60,362 nucleotides of DNA from an uncultured Acetatifactor sp. (GCA_934426825.1 CAKRYI010000015.1:1-60362), one strand, 5' to 3'. Counted from the first letter of the stretch, positions 34,196 to 43,077 are shown. Numbers and translations are program-made. The notes: generated by a model not told the origin, from the sequence alone.

Positions 34196-34891
34196 TTAAA
34201 TATTTTCGTTCTCTAACATACGATACCCGATTCCAATCTCAGTAAACACATACTGGGGTTGGGCGGGGTTTTTTTCTATTTTGCGGCGGATATTAGCCAT
34301 GTTTACGCGCAGAATTTGGTTGTTGTTGTCCATGTAAGGACCCCAGATAGCATTCATGATAAAGCTGTAGGTGAGCACACGCCCGGAGTTTTCAGCCAGC
34401 AGGGTGAGTAACTGGTACTCAATCTGTGTCAGGTGCACCTCACTGCCGTCCAGACGGACAACGCGCTTTTCAAAATTGATTTCCAATTCGAGAGCCTTGT
34501 ACACATGGTCTACGGGGAGTGCATGACGGTGGCGCATACAGGTGCGGATGCGCGCCATCAGTTCTTCCGTACCGAAAGGCTTGGTGATATAGTCGTCGGC
34601 GCCCAAATCCAGAGCCTCCACCTTTTCCTGTTCCTTGGAACGGGCGGAAATCACGATGATGGGAACTTCGCTCCATGTACGGATTTGCTTTAACACCTGC
34701 AGCCCGTCCATATCGGGCAGCCCCAAATCCAACAGGACAACGTCGGGGCAGAAAGAGGCGGCAAGGCCGATGCCCTCTCTGGCGGTGGCTGCCATGTCCA
34801 CTTTGTAGCCGTTTCCCTCTAAAGCGGTAATGATGAAACGGCAAATGCTCTTGTCATCTTCTATCAGTAGAATCTTTATTTTTGCTGTCAT
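34196..34891 (-). CDS. kdpE: KdpE-like OmpR-family response regulator
   Basis: A 231-residue response regulator with receiver residues E11/D12 and phosphoacceptor D55 (VVLLDLGLPDMDG) and the YITKPFG lysine near 100. The C-terminal winged helix ends NMANIRRKIEKNPAQPQYVFTEIGIGYRM, a characteristic KdpE ending. It lies 64 bp downstream of the histidine kinase on the same strand. No kdpFABC genes are in the window. Confidence 0.9.
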   Translation of the reverse strand: MTAKIKILLIEDDKSICRFIITALEGNGYKVDMAATAREGIGLAASFCPDVVLLDLGLPDMDGLQVLKQIRTWSEVPIIVISARSKEQEKVEALDLGADDYITKPFGTEELMARIRTCMRHRHALPVDHVYKALELEINFEKRVVRLDGSEVHLTQIEYQLLTLLAENSGRVLTYSFIMNAIWGPYMDNNNQILRVNMANIRRKIEKNPAQPQYVFTEIGIGYRMLENENI

Positions 34892-34955
34892 TTTGTATAA
34901 ACCTTCCTATATGTATTTTTTAAAATCATCCCATGGTTTTATATTATCTCATCGC

Positions 34956-36053
34956 TCAATCGGAGGAGGTGCTTTTGGGAAGTGTAAACACAAACTCCGC
35001 TCCGTGCGCATGATTCCGGCCAATTAATGTGCCGTGGTGCGCTGTAATAATGGTCTTGCAGATGGAAAGACCGATTCCCATTCCCCGGTGGGCGTCGGAT
35101 GTCTGCGAGGAGGTGTAGGTGGTGCCGTCAAACAGATTGTTTAACATCCGTTCCGGAAGTCCTATGCCGTAATCGCGAATGGTAAAGGAAACACGGTCGG
35201 GAAAATCTTCCACCAGAAGCGTAATCGGCTCCTGACTGTGGGAGTGGATGACGGCGTTCTCCAAAAGGTTGATTGTGACCTGTTCAATCAGGATGGCGTC
35301 CATGGGGAGAAGCAGAAATTCCTCCGGCACCTGTGCGTGGATTTTGACATCCGGATAGCGCTTGTGCAGTTTCTGCAGTGCCTCGGAAATGACTTCCTCT
35401 ACCGGTTCCTCGCTGGTGTTGATGGTGAGATTGTCACCCTTGATACGGGTGACGGTAAGCAGGTTCTCCACCATATTTAAAAGCCAGTTGGAATCACTGT
35501 AGATACTGGAGACAATGTCATGCTTTTCCGGCTCCGAGAGCTTATCCTGATTTGCTAAAAAGACGGAACTGTTGCCGATAATTCCCGTGAGCGGGGTACG
35601 CAGGTCGTGGGAAATGGCACGCAGCAGATTGGCGCGCATTTTCTCGGTCTCCGCATCCGCAAGCTGCTTTTCCCTCTCGGCAAGAACCTCTGCCTGCATG
35701 GTAAGGTGTGAGGTCAGGGTACTGGTAATCAGAGTGATTGCCAGCATGCCGATAAAGGTGATGGGGTAGCCGGTCAGTGTGAAGTTCAGTTGACAAAATG
35801 GGTAGGTATACAGATAGTTGATGCAGATTACCGAGCACAGACAACAGACAATGCCGTACCAGTAACCTACGCTGAACCGGGATACCAGAACCAGCGCCAA
35901 AATGTAAATCAAAGAAATGTTTCCCGAATTTTCCGGCACCATCAGGTGGAATAAGTACGAAATACCCGTGGCGGCTCCCATACAGATTAGGGAGATGAAA
36001 ACACTGAAAACGTGCTGCTGGACTTTGGTAAATTGACGAAACAGGGAATACAT
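34956..36053 (-). CDS. kdpD: KdpD-like sensor histidine kinase lacking the N-terminal KdpD/USP domains
   Basis: A 365-residue kinase corresponding to the C-terminal half of KdpD. Four membrane segments (~15-38, 46-60, 65-82, 97-115) are followed by the dimerisation/phosphoacceptor helix with H149 (RAISHDLRTPLTGI) and an HATPase domain (NLLENAVIHSHS, DYGIGLP, RGMGIGLSICK). The ~500-residue cytoplasmic KdpD and universal-stress domains of full-length KdpD are absent, a form seen in some clostridia. It forms an operon with kdpE and is preceded by a good promoter. Confidence 0.9.
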   Translation of the reverse strand: MYSLFRQFTKVQQHVFSVFISLICMGAATGISYLFHLMVPENSGNISLIYILALVLVSRFSVGYWYGIVCCLCSVICINYLYTYPFCQLNFTLTGYPITFIGMLAITLITSTLTSHLTMQAEVLAEREKQLADAETEKMRANLLRAISHDLRTPLTGIIGNSSVFLANQDKLSEPEKHDIVSSIYSDSNWLLNMVENLLTVTRIKGDNLTINTSEEPVEEVISEALQKLHKRYPDVKIHAQVPEEFLLLPMDAILIEQVTINLLENAVIHSHSQEPITLLVEDFPDRVSFTIRDYGIGLPERMLNNLFDGTTYTSSQTSDAHRGMGIGLSICKTIITAHHGTLIGRNHAHGAEFVFTLPKSTSSD

Positions 36054-36140
36054 GAAAAACCTCCTGTGCGGTTGTATCTGTAAACTGCACCTTTATCACT
36101 GTAAAATTACTTCTTTTGTTTTGCAATTCATGCTGTATTT

Positions 36141-36169
36141 ATTATACATAATTGTAGCGTTAGAAGCAA
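36141..36169 (-). promoter_or_regulatory. kdpDE promoter
   Basis: On the minus strand TTGCTT (36169-36164), 17 nt, TATAAT (36146-36141), about 90 bp upstream of the kinase start. Confidence 0.75.
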
Positions 36170-36229
36170 CTTGACCGCGTAAAGATGACGTTAAGAACTT
36201 GCCCGTTCAGGAGGTTTTGTATGTTGGAA

Positions 36230-37120
36230 TTATGCCTGCCAGCGTCCGGAGGCACCGCAGGGTAATACGAGGCCGCTTTCGGTTACGGGGAGACCGATTT
36301 CGTCTGCTTCCACGTAGCCGCCAAAGCGTTTGGTGATGGCGGTGTTCATCATGTAGGAGAGCACTGCGGGCTGCAATCCGGTGGTGTAGGAGTTAATCAG
36401 GAAAAATGCCGCATCGTCGGAGAGGATTTGCGTGGTCAGCTCGATAAACGGCCAAATACTTTCCTCGATTTTCCAGATTTCTCCCTTGGGACCTCTGCCA
36501 TAGGAGGGAGGATCCATAATAATGCCGTCGTATTTGTTGCCGCGGCGGATTTCCCGTTCCACGAACTTGGCACAGTCATCCACCAGCCAGCGGATGGGGG
36601 CATCCCCCAGACCGGAGGAGACGGCATTTTCCTTTGCCCATGTCACCATGCCCTTGGAGGCATCCACATGGGTGACGGCGGCGCCGGCTGCCGCTGCGGC
36701 AATGGTCGCACCGCCGGTGTATGCGAACAGGTTTAAGACCTTAAACGGACGGTTGGATTTTTTGATAATCCAGGAGAACCAGTCCCAGTTGACCGCCTGC
36801 TCCGGAAACAGTCCGGTGTGCTTGAAGCTGAACGGTTTCAGGTGAAAGGTTAACGGCTGTCCGGAGGAAACCTTTCGTGCCGCGAGGTCGTAGGTAATCG
36901 TCCACTCGTCCGGCAGATGGAAAAACTCCCATTCTCCGCCGCCCTTGGTGCTTCTGTGATAGTGGCCGTTCTTTTTCTTCCAGCCTGCATGGTCGTGGGG
37001 CGTGTCCCAGATGACCTGCGGGTCGGGGCGCACCAGAATATAGTCTCCCCACCTCTCCAGCTTCTCACCGCCGGAGGTATCCAGTACTTCGTAATCTTTC
37101 CAATTATCTGCAATCCACAT
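36230..37120 (-). CDS. Class I SAM-dependent methyltransferase, RlmI-like (COG1092)
   Basis: A 296-residue methyltransferase. The SAM-binding motif is VLNLFAYTGGATIAAAAAGA (~129-148), followed by VTHVDASKGMVTWAKENA and the catalytic-loop DGIIMDPPSYGRGPKGE. These match the 23S rRNA m5C methyltransferase-like RlmI/YwbD group, but the usual N-terminal PUA domain is replaced by a ~100-residue segment rich in Trp (IADNWKDYEVLDTSGGEKLE). The RNA target is therefore uncertain. ACGAGGAAAA precedes the start. Confidence 0.87.
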   Translation of the reverse strand: MWIADNWKDYEVLDTSGGEKLERWGDYILVRPDPQVIWDTPHDHAGWKKKNGHYHRSTKGGGEWEFFHLPDEWTITYDLAARKVSSGQPLTFHLKPFSFKHTGLFPEQAVNWDWFSWIIKKSNRPFKVLNLFAYTGGATIAAAAAGAAVTHVDASKGMVTWAKENAVSSGLGDAPIRWLVDDCAKFVEREIRRGNKYDGIIMDPPSYGRGPKGEIWKIEESIWPFIELTTQILSDDAAFFLINSYTTGLQPAVLSYMMNTAITKRFGGYVEADEIGLPVTESGLVLPCGASGRWQA

Positions 37121-37218
37121 GTTGTTTTCCTCGTTTCTGTATTGTTGAACGGAATGAATTTCTTCTATATATATGTAGGTTCATATATGTATTCCTACTA
37201 TACTATAGAAATTCAAGA

Positions 37219-37247
37219 TTGACAAGGAAACTGTTCTGCTTTACTAT
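37219..37247 (+). promoter_or_regulatory. putP promoter
   Basis: TTGACA (37219-37224), 17 nt, TACTAT (37242-37247), 80 bp before the symporter gene. Confidence 0.7.
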
Positions 37248-37327
37248 AATAAAGTAACTTTTGTGAAAAAGTACAAATCAAATGAAAAAGCGGCAGGAGG
37301 ACTGCCGGGTCTGATGAGGAGGACACT

Positions 37328-38875
37328 ATGACAGGAAATACTTTAGGGTGGGTCATTGTTGCCTTTGTACTCTATCTGTTACTGATGATTGTCATCGGAG
37401 CACTGTATGCAAAGGGAAACAATAACTCGGAGGATTACTTTTTGGGAGGACGGAAACTGAACGGTTTTGTGGCAGCACTTTCCGCACAGGCTTCCGACAT
37501 GAGCGGATGGCTTTTGATGGGATTGCCCGGAGCGGTTTATCTGACGGGCGTCGGCGGTGACGGCTGGATTGCAATCGGTCTGTTTATCGGTACGACATTA
37601 AACTGGCTGCTTATCGCAACGAGACTGCGCCGGTATACCATTCGTGCCAACAATTCGGTTACACTTCCTACTTATTTTGAAAACAGATTCCATGATAAGA
37701 AGAAAGTGCTGATGACGGTTTCATCCGTAACCATTGTTGTGTTCTTCCTGGTTTACTGTGCATCCGCACTGGCAGCAGGCGGACAGCTCTTTGAGTCTGT
37801 ATTCGGAATCGATTACAAGATAGCGCTGACTATCGGTGCACTGGTAGTGCTGGTTTATACTTTCTTGGGCGGATTTATGGCAGTGTGCGTCACCGACTTC
37901 ATTCAGGGAATGTTAATGCTGGTGGCAATTCTGGCGGTTCCCCTTTTTGCAATGTCCTTTATGAATAAGGGCGGCATGACATTGGACAGCGGTCTGGCAC
38001 AGAGCGGCGCAGACAGCGCAAACTTCCTGAACCTGATGAAAAACGGTGACGGAAGCAACAACATTGTCAACATTATCTCCGGTCTCGGCTGGGGTCTCGG
38101 TTATTTCGGAATGCCTCATATTCTGGTTCGATTCATGGCGGTACGCGATGAGAAGGAAATGAAGAAATCCAAAGTGGTAGCTATCAGCTGGGTGGCTCTT
38201 TCCCTTTCCTTTGCGGTTCTTATCGGAGTTCTGGGACGTGCGTATATTCCGGAGCTGGTAAATGGCGGCAACGAGAAAATCTTTATTGAAATGATTAAGA
38301 AGGTATTCACGCAGGAAGTGAAGCTGCCTTTTGTAGCGGGACTTTTCCTGTGCGGTATTCTGGCAGCCATTATGTCCACTGCGGATTCGCAGCTTTTGGT
38401 AAGTGCGTCCAGCGTGGCAGAGGATATTTTTAAGGGACTGGTGAAAAAGGACGCTGACGACAAGACTGTTATGAGAGTCAGCCGTATCACGGTACTGGTG
38501 GTTGCAATTCTTGCCTATATCATTGCGCTGAATCCCAACAACACCATTATGGGCCTGGTTTCTAACGCATGGGCAGGTCTCGGTGCGGCATTCGGTCCTA
38601 TCGTGGTAATGTCCCTGTTCTGGAAGAGAACCAATTTCCCCGGTGCGGTGGCAGGTATCGTATCCGGCGCACTGAGCGTTATCGTATGGGATTATATTCC
38701 TTTAGTAAACGGTCAGACCATTGGCAAGGCTACCGGATTGTACTCCTTAGTAGTCGGCTTCGCAATCAGCATTGTGGTAATTGTGATTGTCAGCCTTTGC
38801 ACCAAAGCTCCCGGTGAAGAGATTCTACAGGAGTTTGAAGATGTTAAAAAGAATGACTTAAAATACGATAAATAA
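37328..38875 (+). CDS. putP: Sodium/solute symporter, PutP-type (Na+/proline)
   Basis: A 515-residue SSS-family symporter with about 13 membrane helices. Signatures include EDYFLGGRKLNGFVAALSAQ, SDMSGWLLMGLPGAVYLTG, the Na+-site helix near LGWGLGYFGMPHILVRFMAV, and MSTADSQLLVSASSVAEDI. These match PutP closely, so Na+-coupled proline uptake is the best guess, though close homologues carry other substrates. Own promoter; last gene before the ribosomal superoperon. Confidence 0.93.
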   Translation: MTGNTLGWVIVAFVLYLLLMIVIGALYAKGNNNSEDYFLGGRKLNGFVAALSAQASDMSGWLLMGLPGAVYLTGVGGDGWIAIGLFIGTTLNWLLIATRLRRYTIRANNSVTLPTYFENRFHDKKKVLMTVSSVTIVVFFLVYCASALAAGGQLFESVFGIDYKIALTIGALVVLVYTFLGGFMAVCVTDFIQGMLMLVAILAVPLFAMSFMNKGGMTLDSGLAQSGADSANFLNLMKNGDGSNNIVNIISGLGWGLGYFGMPHILVRFMAVRDEKEMKKSKVVAISWVALSLSFAVLIGVLGRAYIPELVNGGNEKIFIEMIKKVFTQEVKLPFVAGLFLCGILAAIMSTADSQLLVSASSVAEDIFKGLVKKDADDKTVMRVSRITVLVVAILAYIIALNPNNTIMGLVSNAWAGLGAAFGPIVVMSLFWKRTNFPGAVAGIVSGALSVIVWDYIPLVNGQTIGKATGLYSLVVGFAISIVVIVIVSLCTKAPGEEILQEFEDVKKNDLKYDK

Positions 38876-38925
38876 TAGAAATTCCGGATTGTACTAAAAA
38901 AAATACAATTTTTTTAAAAAACCTA

Positions 38926-38954
38926 TTGAAAACCCGAAAAGTTCCATGTATACT
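38926..38954 (+). promoter_or_regulatory. S10 superoperon promoter
   Basis: TTGAAA (38926-38931), 17 nt, TATACT (38949-38954). Transcription should begin near 38961, leaving a ~336-nt untranslated leader before rpsJ. Confidence 0.8.
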
Positions 38955-38960
38955 ATTCAT

Positions 38961-39296
38961 TGCTGTGGCATGATAGCTGTGAAGCGTGAGGTTGCTGCCT
39001 TTCAGCAATGAATGGCGGGTTTTCCGTGGAGCGAATGTCAAGTTAGGAAACTGACGACAAGTCACTGTACCAAGGAAGGTAAGGTCTTGATTCTTCGGAA
39101 TGCAAGATTTTGAATTCCTCGAAAGTCTACAATATGGTAGAAACGACGTGTGAAATCCAAGACTTGAAGAAGAAAGCGTTGCGTAAAGGTTTAGGACACA
39201 CACGGGAGAGTGTACAGTCACCGCTTGTCGTACTTAAAGCAAGGACAAAAGTTTTTGCTTTGAATTAAAAAGTGCGAAAAGGAGGCGACTTTTTTT
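38961..39296 (+). ncRNA. Long structured 5' leader of the S10 operon
   Basis: A ~336-nt stretch without a convincing reading frame. Hairpins seen: TTGCTG/CAGCAA (38992-39008); TCTTG-ATTC-TTCG-GAAT-G-CAAGA (39085-39107, a UUCG tetraloop); AAGTCT/AGACTT, enclosing a smaller TCTAC/GTAGA hairpin, just after; AAAGCAA/TTGCTTT (39236-39261). Finally AAAAAGT/ACTTTTT flanks the AAAGGAGG, placing the rpsJ ribosome binding site in a loop. Enterobacterial S10 leaders mediate L4 autoregulation; whether this one does is inference. Confidence 0.65.
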
Positions 39297-39614
39297 ATGG
39301 CAAGTCAAGTAATGAGAATTACATTGAAGGCTTATGAGCATCAGCTCGTTGATGCATCTGCTAAGAAAATCATTGAAACAGTAAAGAAGAACGGTTCCCA
39401 GGTGAGCGGACCTGTTCCCCTTCCTACTAAGAAGGAAGTTGTTACAATTCTGAGAGCAGTACACAAGTACAAAGACTCCAGAGAGCAGTTCGAGCAGAGA
39501 ACTCATAAGAGACTGATTGATATCATTGCACCGACCCAGAAAACAGTTGATGCTTTGCAGAGACTGGAAATGCCTGCAGGTGTTTACATTGATATTAAAA
39601 TGAAAAACAAATAA
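39297..39614 (+). CDS. rpsJ: 30S ribosomal protein S10
   Basis: A 105-residue protein with the S10 features VMRITLKAYEHQLVDASAKK and HKRLIDIIAPTQKTVDALQR. S10 is part of the 30S head and, as NusE, of transcription antitermination complexes. It is the first gene of the superoperon. The AAAGGAGG is close to the ATG and lies in a predicted loop. A 92-bp gap precedes rplC. Confidence 0.98.
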   Translation: MASQVMRITLKAYEHQLVDASAKKIIETVKKNGSQVSGPVPLPTKKEVVTILRAVHKYKDSREQFEQRTHKRLIDIIAPTQKTVDALQRLEMPAGVYIDIKMKNK

Positions 39615-39706
39615 TTAATCACAAACAAACCTCTACCTAGACGTAAGAACACAGAATTCCAAACCCAGATTTTTGTGGTCCGCTATGTAGAAAACAGGAG
39701 GTAAAA

Positions 39707-40390
39707 ATGAAGAAAGCAATTTTGGCAACTAAGGTTGGCATGACACAGATCTTCAACGAAGACGGCGTACTGGTTCCCGTAACTGTTCTTCAGGCAGGTC
39801 CCTGCGTAGTGACTCAGGTTAAGACCGTAGAGAACGACGGCTACAGCGCAGTACAGGTTGGATTCGTTGACAAGAAGGACAAGGTTGTAAATAAGGATGC
39901 AAACGGCAGAAAAGAAGTTATCCACAGACATGGCGTAAACAAAGCTGAGCAGGGACACTTCAAGAAAGCCGGTGTCAGCTCCAAGAGATATGTAAGAGAG
40001 TTCAGATTTGAGAACGCAGAAGAGTACACACTCGGCGCTGAAATCAAAGCTGACATCTTCGAGACAGGAGATAAGATTGACGCAACTGCAATCTCCAAAG
40101 GTAAAGGATTCCAGGGCGCAATCAAGAGACTGGGCCAGCACAGAGGACCTATGAAGCACGGTTCCAAATTCCATCGTCATCAGGGTTCCAACGGCGCATG
40201 TTCCTCCCCCAGCCGTGTATTTAAGGGAAAAGGAATGCCCGGACATATGGGTTGTGTGAAATCAACCGTACAGAACCTTGAAATCGTAAGAGTAGACGCT
40301 GACAAGAATCTGCTTTTAGTTAAGGGAGCTGTTCCCGGACCTAAGAAAGCATTAGTAACCATCAAAGAAACCGTTAAGGTTGAAGCATAG
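39707..40390 (+). CDS. rplC: 50S ribosomal protein L3
   Basis: A 227-residue L3: MKKAILATKVGMTQIFNEDG at the start, and GFQGAIKRLGQHRGPMKHGS followed by MPGHMGCVKSTVQNLEIV near the peptidyl-transferase-reaching loop. An early 50S assembly initiator. CAGGAGG precedes the ATG; 26 bp to rplD. Confidence 0.98.
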   Translation: MKKAILATKVGMTQIFNEDGVLVPVTVLQAGPCVVTQVKTVENDGYSAVQVGFVDKKDKVVNKDANGRKEVIHRHGVNKAEQGHFKKAGVSSKRYVREFRFENAEEYTLGAEIKADIFETGDKIDATAISKGKGFQGAIKRLGQHRGPMKHGSKFHRHQGSNGACSSPSRVFKGKGMPGHMGCVKSTVQNLEIVRVDADKNLLLVKGAVPGPKKALVTIKETVKVEA

Positions 40391-40416
40391 TTTAGGACGA
40401 AAGGAGGACCAATCAG

Positions 40417-41037
40417 ATGGCAAACGTATCTGTTTATAATATGGAAGGCAAAGAAGTTGGTACAATCGAATTAAACGATGCAGTATTTGGTGTGACTGTA
40501 AACGAGCACTTAGTACACATGGCAGTTGTACAGCAGCTTGCAAATAATCGTCAGGGAACCCAGAAAGCAAAAACTCGTTCTGAGGTATCCGGTGGCGGAA
40601 GAAAGCCTTGGAGACAGAAAGGAACCGGTCATGCAAGACAGGGTTCAACCAGATCTCCCCAGTGGACCGGCGGCGGTGTTGTATTTGCTCCCGTTCCGAG
40701 AGATTACTCCTTCAAGCTCAACAAGAAGGAGAAGAGAGCAGCACTGAAATCCGCTCTGACCAGCAAGGTACAGGCTAACAACCTGATTGTTGTAGATGAG
40801 TTGAAATTCGATGAAATCAAGACCAAGAACTTTACAAACGTAATGAGCAACTTAAAGGTTGACAAGGGTCTTGTGGTTATCGCCGATAACGACAGCAATG
40901 TAGTTCTTTCCGCAAGAAACGTAGCTGATGTAGATACCACTCTGGTAAATACCATCAACGTATACGATGTAATGAAGGCAAAGACAGTAGTTCTTACTAA
41001 GGACGCAGTCGCAAAAATCGAGGAGGTGTACGCATAA
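40417..41037 (+). CDS. rplD: 50S ribosomal protein L4
   Basis: A 206-residue L4 with the tunnel-loop sequence KTRSEVSGGGRKPWRQKGTG and ARQGSTRSPQWTGGGVVFAP. In enterobacteria L4 represses its own operon through the S10 leader, which makes the long leader here interesting. It shares one base with rplW (TAATG). Confidence 0.98.
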   Translation: MANVSVYNMEGKEVGTIELNDAVFGVTVNEHLVHMAVVQQLANNRQGTQKAKTRSEVSGGGRKPWRQKGTGHARQGSTRSPQWTGGGVVFAPVPRDYSFKLNKKEKRAALKSALTSKVQANNLIVVDELKFDEIKTKNFTNVMSNLKVDKGLVVIADNDSNVVLSARNVADVDTTLVNTINVYDVMKAKTVVLTKDAVAKIEEVYA

Positions 41038-41336
41038 TGGCAGATATTAAATACTATGACGTAATCCTCAAACCGGTTATCACCGAGAAGAGCATGGCCG
41101 GCATGGGCGAGAAGAAATATACCTTTTTGGTTCACACAGACGCAAACAAGTCCCAGATTAAAGAGGCTGTTGAGAAGATGTTTGAAGGAACCAAGGTAAA
41201 GAGCGTTAACACCATCAACATGGATGGCAAGAATAAGAGACGCGGAATGGTAACTGGTAAGACAGCAAAAACCAAGAAAGCCATTGTAAAACTTACTGAT
41301 GACAGCAAGGAAATCGAGATTTTCGCAGGTCTGTAA
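41037..41336 (+). CDS. rplW: 50S ribosomal protein L23
   Basis: A 99-residue L23, located at the tunnel exit and binding SRP and trigger factor. DVILKPVITEKSMAGM and VKSVNTINMDGKNKRRG are diagnostic. Translationally coupled to rplD. Confidence 0.97.
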   Translation: MADIKYYDVILKPVITEKSMAGMGEKKYTFLVHTDANKSQIKEAVEKMFEGTKVKSVNTINMDGKNKRRGMVTGKTAKTKKAIVKLTDDSKEIEIFAGL

Positions 41337-41403
41337 GTTTGTATTTAGGTATGCGGCATGAATGTGTCCGCGCAAAAAATAGTCAAGAAAAGGAGATAAG
41401 ACA

Positions 41404-42246
41404 ATGGGAATTAAGACATACAATCCCTATACACCTTCCAGAAGAAATATGACCGGTTCTGATTTCTCCGAAATCACCAAGACCACTCCTGAGAAGAACC
41501 TTTGCGTATCTTTGAAGAAGAACTCCGGTCGTAATAATCAGGGTAAGATTACTGTCAGACATCGTGGCGGCGGCTACAGAAGACAGTACAGAGTAATTGA
41601 TTTTAAGAGAAACAAAGATGGTATTCCCGCAACTGTAATCGGTATCGAGTACGATCCTAACAGAACTGCAAATATCGCTTTGATTTGCTATCAGGACGGC
41701 ACCAAAGCCTACATCATCGCTCCCGAAGGACTGACCGACGGCATGAAAGTCATGAACGGTCCCGAGGCCGAGGTGAGAGTTGGTAACTGCCTGCCCTTAT
41801 CTGAGATTCCTGTTGGTACCCAGGTACACAACATTGAATTATATCCCGGCAAGGGAGGACAGCTTGTTCGTTCCGCCGGAAACGCAGCACAGCTTATGGC
41901 TAAGGAAGGAAAGTACGCAACCTTGAGACTTCCCTCCGGCGAGATGAGAATGGTTCCTCTCGTATGCCGTGCAACAGTTGGTGTTGTAGGAAACGTTGAT
42001 CATAACCTTGTCAATATCGGTAAAGCAGGACGTAAGCGTCACATGGGTATCCGCCCTACCGTGCGTGGTTCTGTTATGAACCCGAACGACCATCCTCATG
42101 GTGGTGGTGAAGGTAAGACCGGTATCGGTCGTCCCGGCCCGAGCACTCCTTGGGGCAAGCCTGCACTTGGTCTTAAGACCCGCAAGAAGAAAAAGGCTTC
42201 TAACAAGCTGATTGTAAGAAGACGCGACGGCAAAGCAATCAAATAA
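41404..42246 (+). CDS. rplB: 50S ribosomal protein L2
   Basis: A 280-residue L2, with GIKTYNPYTPSRRNMTGSDF at the start, NNQGKITVRHRGGGYRRQYR, and the C-terminal MNPNDHPHGGGEGKTGIGRP with the conserved histidine near the peptidyl-transferase centre. 27 bp to rpsS. Confidence 0.99.
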   Translation: MGIKTYNPYTPSRRNMTGSDFSEITKTTPEKNLCVSLKKNSGRNNQGKITVRHRGGGYRRQYRVIDFKRNKDGIPATVIGIEYDPNRTANIALICYQDGTKAYIIAPEGLTDGMKVMNGPEAEVRVGNCLPLSEIPVGTQVHNIELYPGKGGQLVRSAGNAAQLMAKEGKYATLRLPSGEMRMVPLVCRATVGVVGNVDHNLVNIGKAGRKRHMGIRPTVRGSVMNPNDHPHGGGEGKTGIGRPGPSTPWGKPALGLKTRKKKKASNKLIVRRRDGKAIK

Positions 42247-42273
42247 GTTTGTATAAAAACAGGAGGAAAGACA

Positions 42274-42555
42274 ATGGCTAGATCACTGAAAAAAGGACCT
42301 TTTGCAGACGCAAGCCTGTTAAAGAAAGTGGACGCTTTAAACGCTTCCGGACAGAAGCAGGTTATTAAGACATGGTCCCGTCGTTCTACAATTTTCCCTT
42401 CTTTCGTGGGACATACAATTGCAGTTCATGACGGCAGAAAGCATGTACCTGTATATGTGACCGAAGACATGGTAGGACATAAGCTCGGAGAGTTCGTTGC
42501 AACCAGAACCTACCGCGGACACGGCAAGGATGAGAAGAAGTCCAAAGTAAAATAA
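42274..42555 (+). CDS. rpsS: 30S ribosomal protein S19
   Basis: A 93-residue S19: ARSLKKGPFADASLLKKVDA and TIAVHDGRKHVPVYVTEDMV. Head of the 30S subunit, contacting S13. CAGGAGG precedes the ATG. It is followed by the largest gap in the rplB-secY segment (132 bp), which is highly structured. Confidence 0.98.
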   Translation: MARSLKKGPFADASLLKKVDALNASGQKQVIKTWSRRSTIFPSFVGHTIAVHDGRKHVPVYVTEDMVGHKLGEFVATRTYRGHGKDEKKSKVK

Positions 42556-42562
42556 AAATTAT

Positions 42563-42646
42563 AAGAGACGTATGGTTGCCCGGGAGGGCAATCTCTTGAG
42601 GCGAAAGCCTCTTGTACCGGCTGTAGCACCCTGTGTGCTATACCGG
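42563..42646 (+). ncRNA. Three-hairpin structured RNA between rpsS and rplV
   Basis: Three consecutive strong hairpins. (a) AAGAGA/TCTCTT (42563-42597) encloses TTGCCC-GGGA-GGGCAA (42576-42591). (b) GAGGC-GAAA-GCCTC (42598-42611) is capped by a GNRA tetraloop. (c) CCGG (42617-42620), then TAGCAC-CCTGT-GTGCTA (42624-42640), then CCGG (42643-42646). No T-run follows, so it is not a simple terminator. It ends 41 nt before rplV. It could be a protein-binding regulatory element, but no family is recognised. Confidence 0.7.
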
Positions 42647-42687
42647 ATGCGTTCCATTTTTTCCAAGTTGAAAGGAGGACATTATCT

Positions 42688-43077
42688 ATGGCTAAAGGAC
42701 ATAGATCCCAAATTAAGAGAGAAAGAAACGCGCAGAAAGATACCAGACCCTCAGCTAAGTTATCCTACGCAAGAGTATCTGTTCAGAAGGCTTGTTTCGT
42801 ATTAGATGCAATCAGAGGTAAGGATGTTCAGACTGCACTGGCAATTCTGGAGTACAATCCCAGATATGCATCCAGCATCATCAAGAAGCTGTTACAGTCA
42901 GCAATCGCTAATGCCGAGAACAACAACGGCATGAACGCAGATAACCTTTACGTTGCAGAGTGCTACGCAAATAAAGGACCTACCATGAAGAGAGTACATC
43001 CCAGAGCACAGGGAAGGGCTTACAGAATCGAAAAGAGAATGAGCCATATTACTGTAGTTCTTGATGAGAAGAAGTAG
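42688..43077 (+). CDS. rplV: 50S ribosomal protein L22
   Basis: A 129-residue L22: KLSYARVSVQKACFVLDAIR, AIANAENNNGMNADNLYVAE and MKRVHPRAQGRAYRIEKRMS, lining the exit tunnel. AAAGGAGG precedes the start. The structured element at 42563 is the sole unusual context. Confidence 0.98.
   Translation: MAKGHRSQIKRERNAQKDTRPSAKLSYARVSVQKACFVLDAIRGKDVQTALAILEYNPRYASSIIKKLLQSAIANAENNNGMNADNLYVAECYANKGPTMKRVHPRAQGRAYRIEKRMSHITVVLDEKK

Noticed and set aside
36221..36265. Tiny plus-strand frame (14 codons) with AGGAGG six nt before ATG
   Set aside because: It overlaps the 3' end of the methyltransferase gene, has no recognisable promoter or homology, and its composition is unremarkable; a chance site cannot be excluded.
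42572..42805. Open frame starting in the rpsS-rplV gap
   Set aside because: It runs out of frame into rplV and covers hairpins; no ribosome binding site at its ATG.
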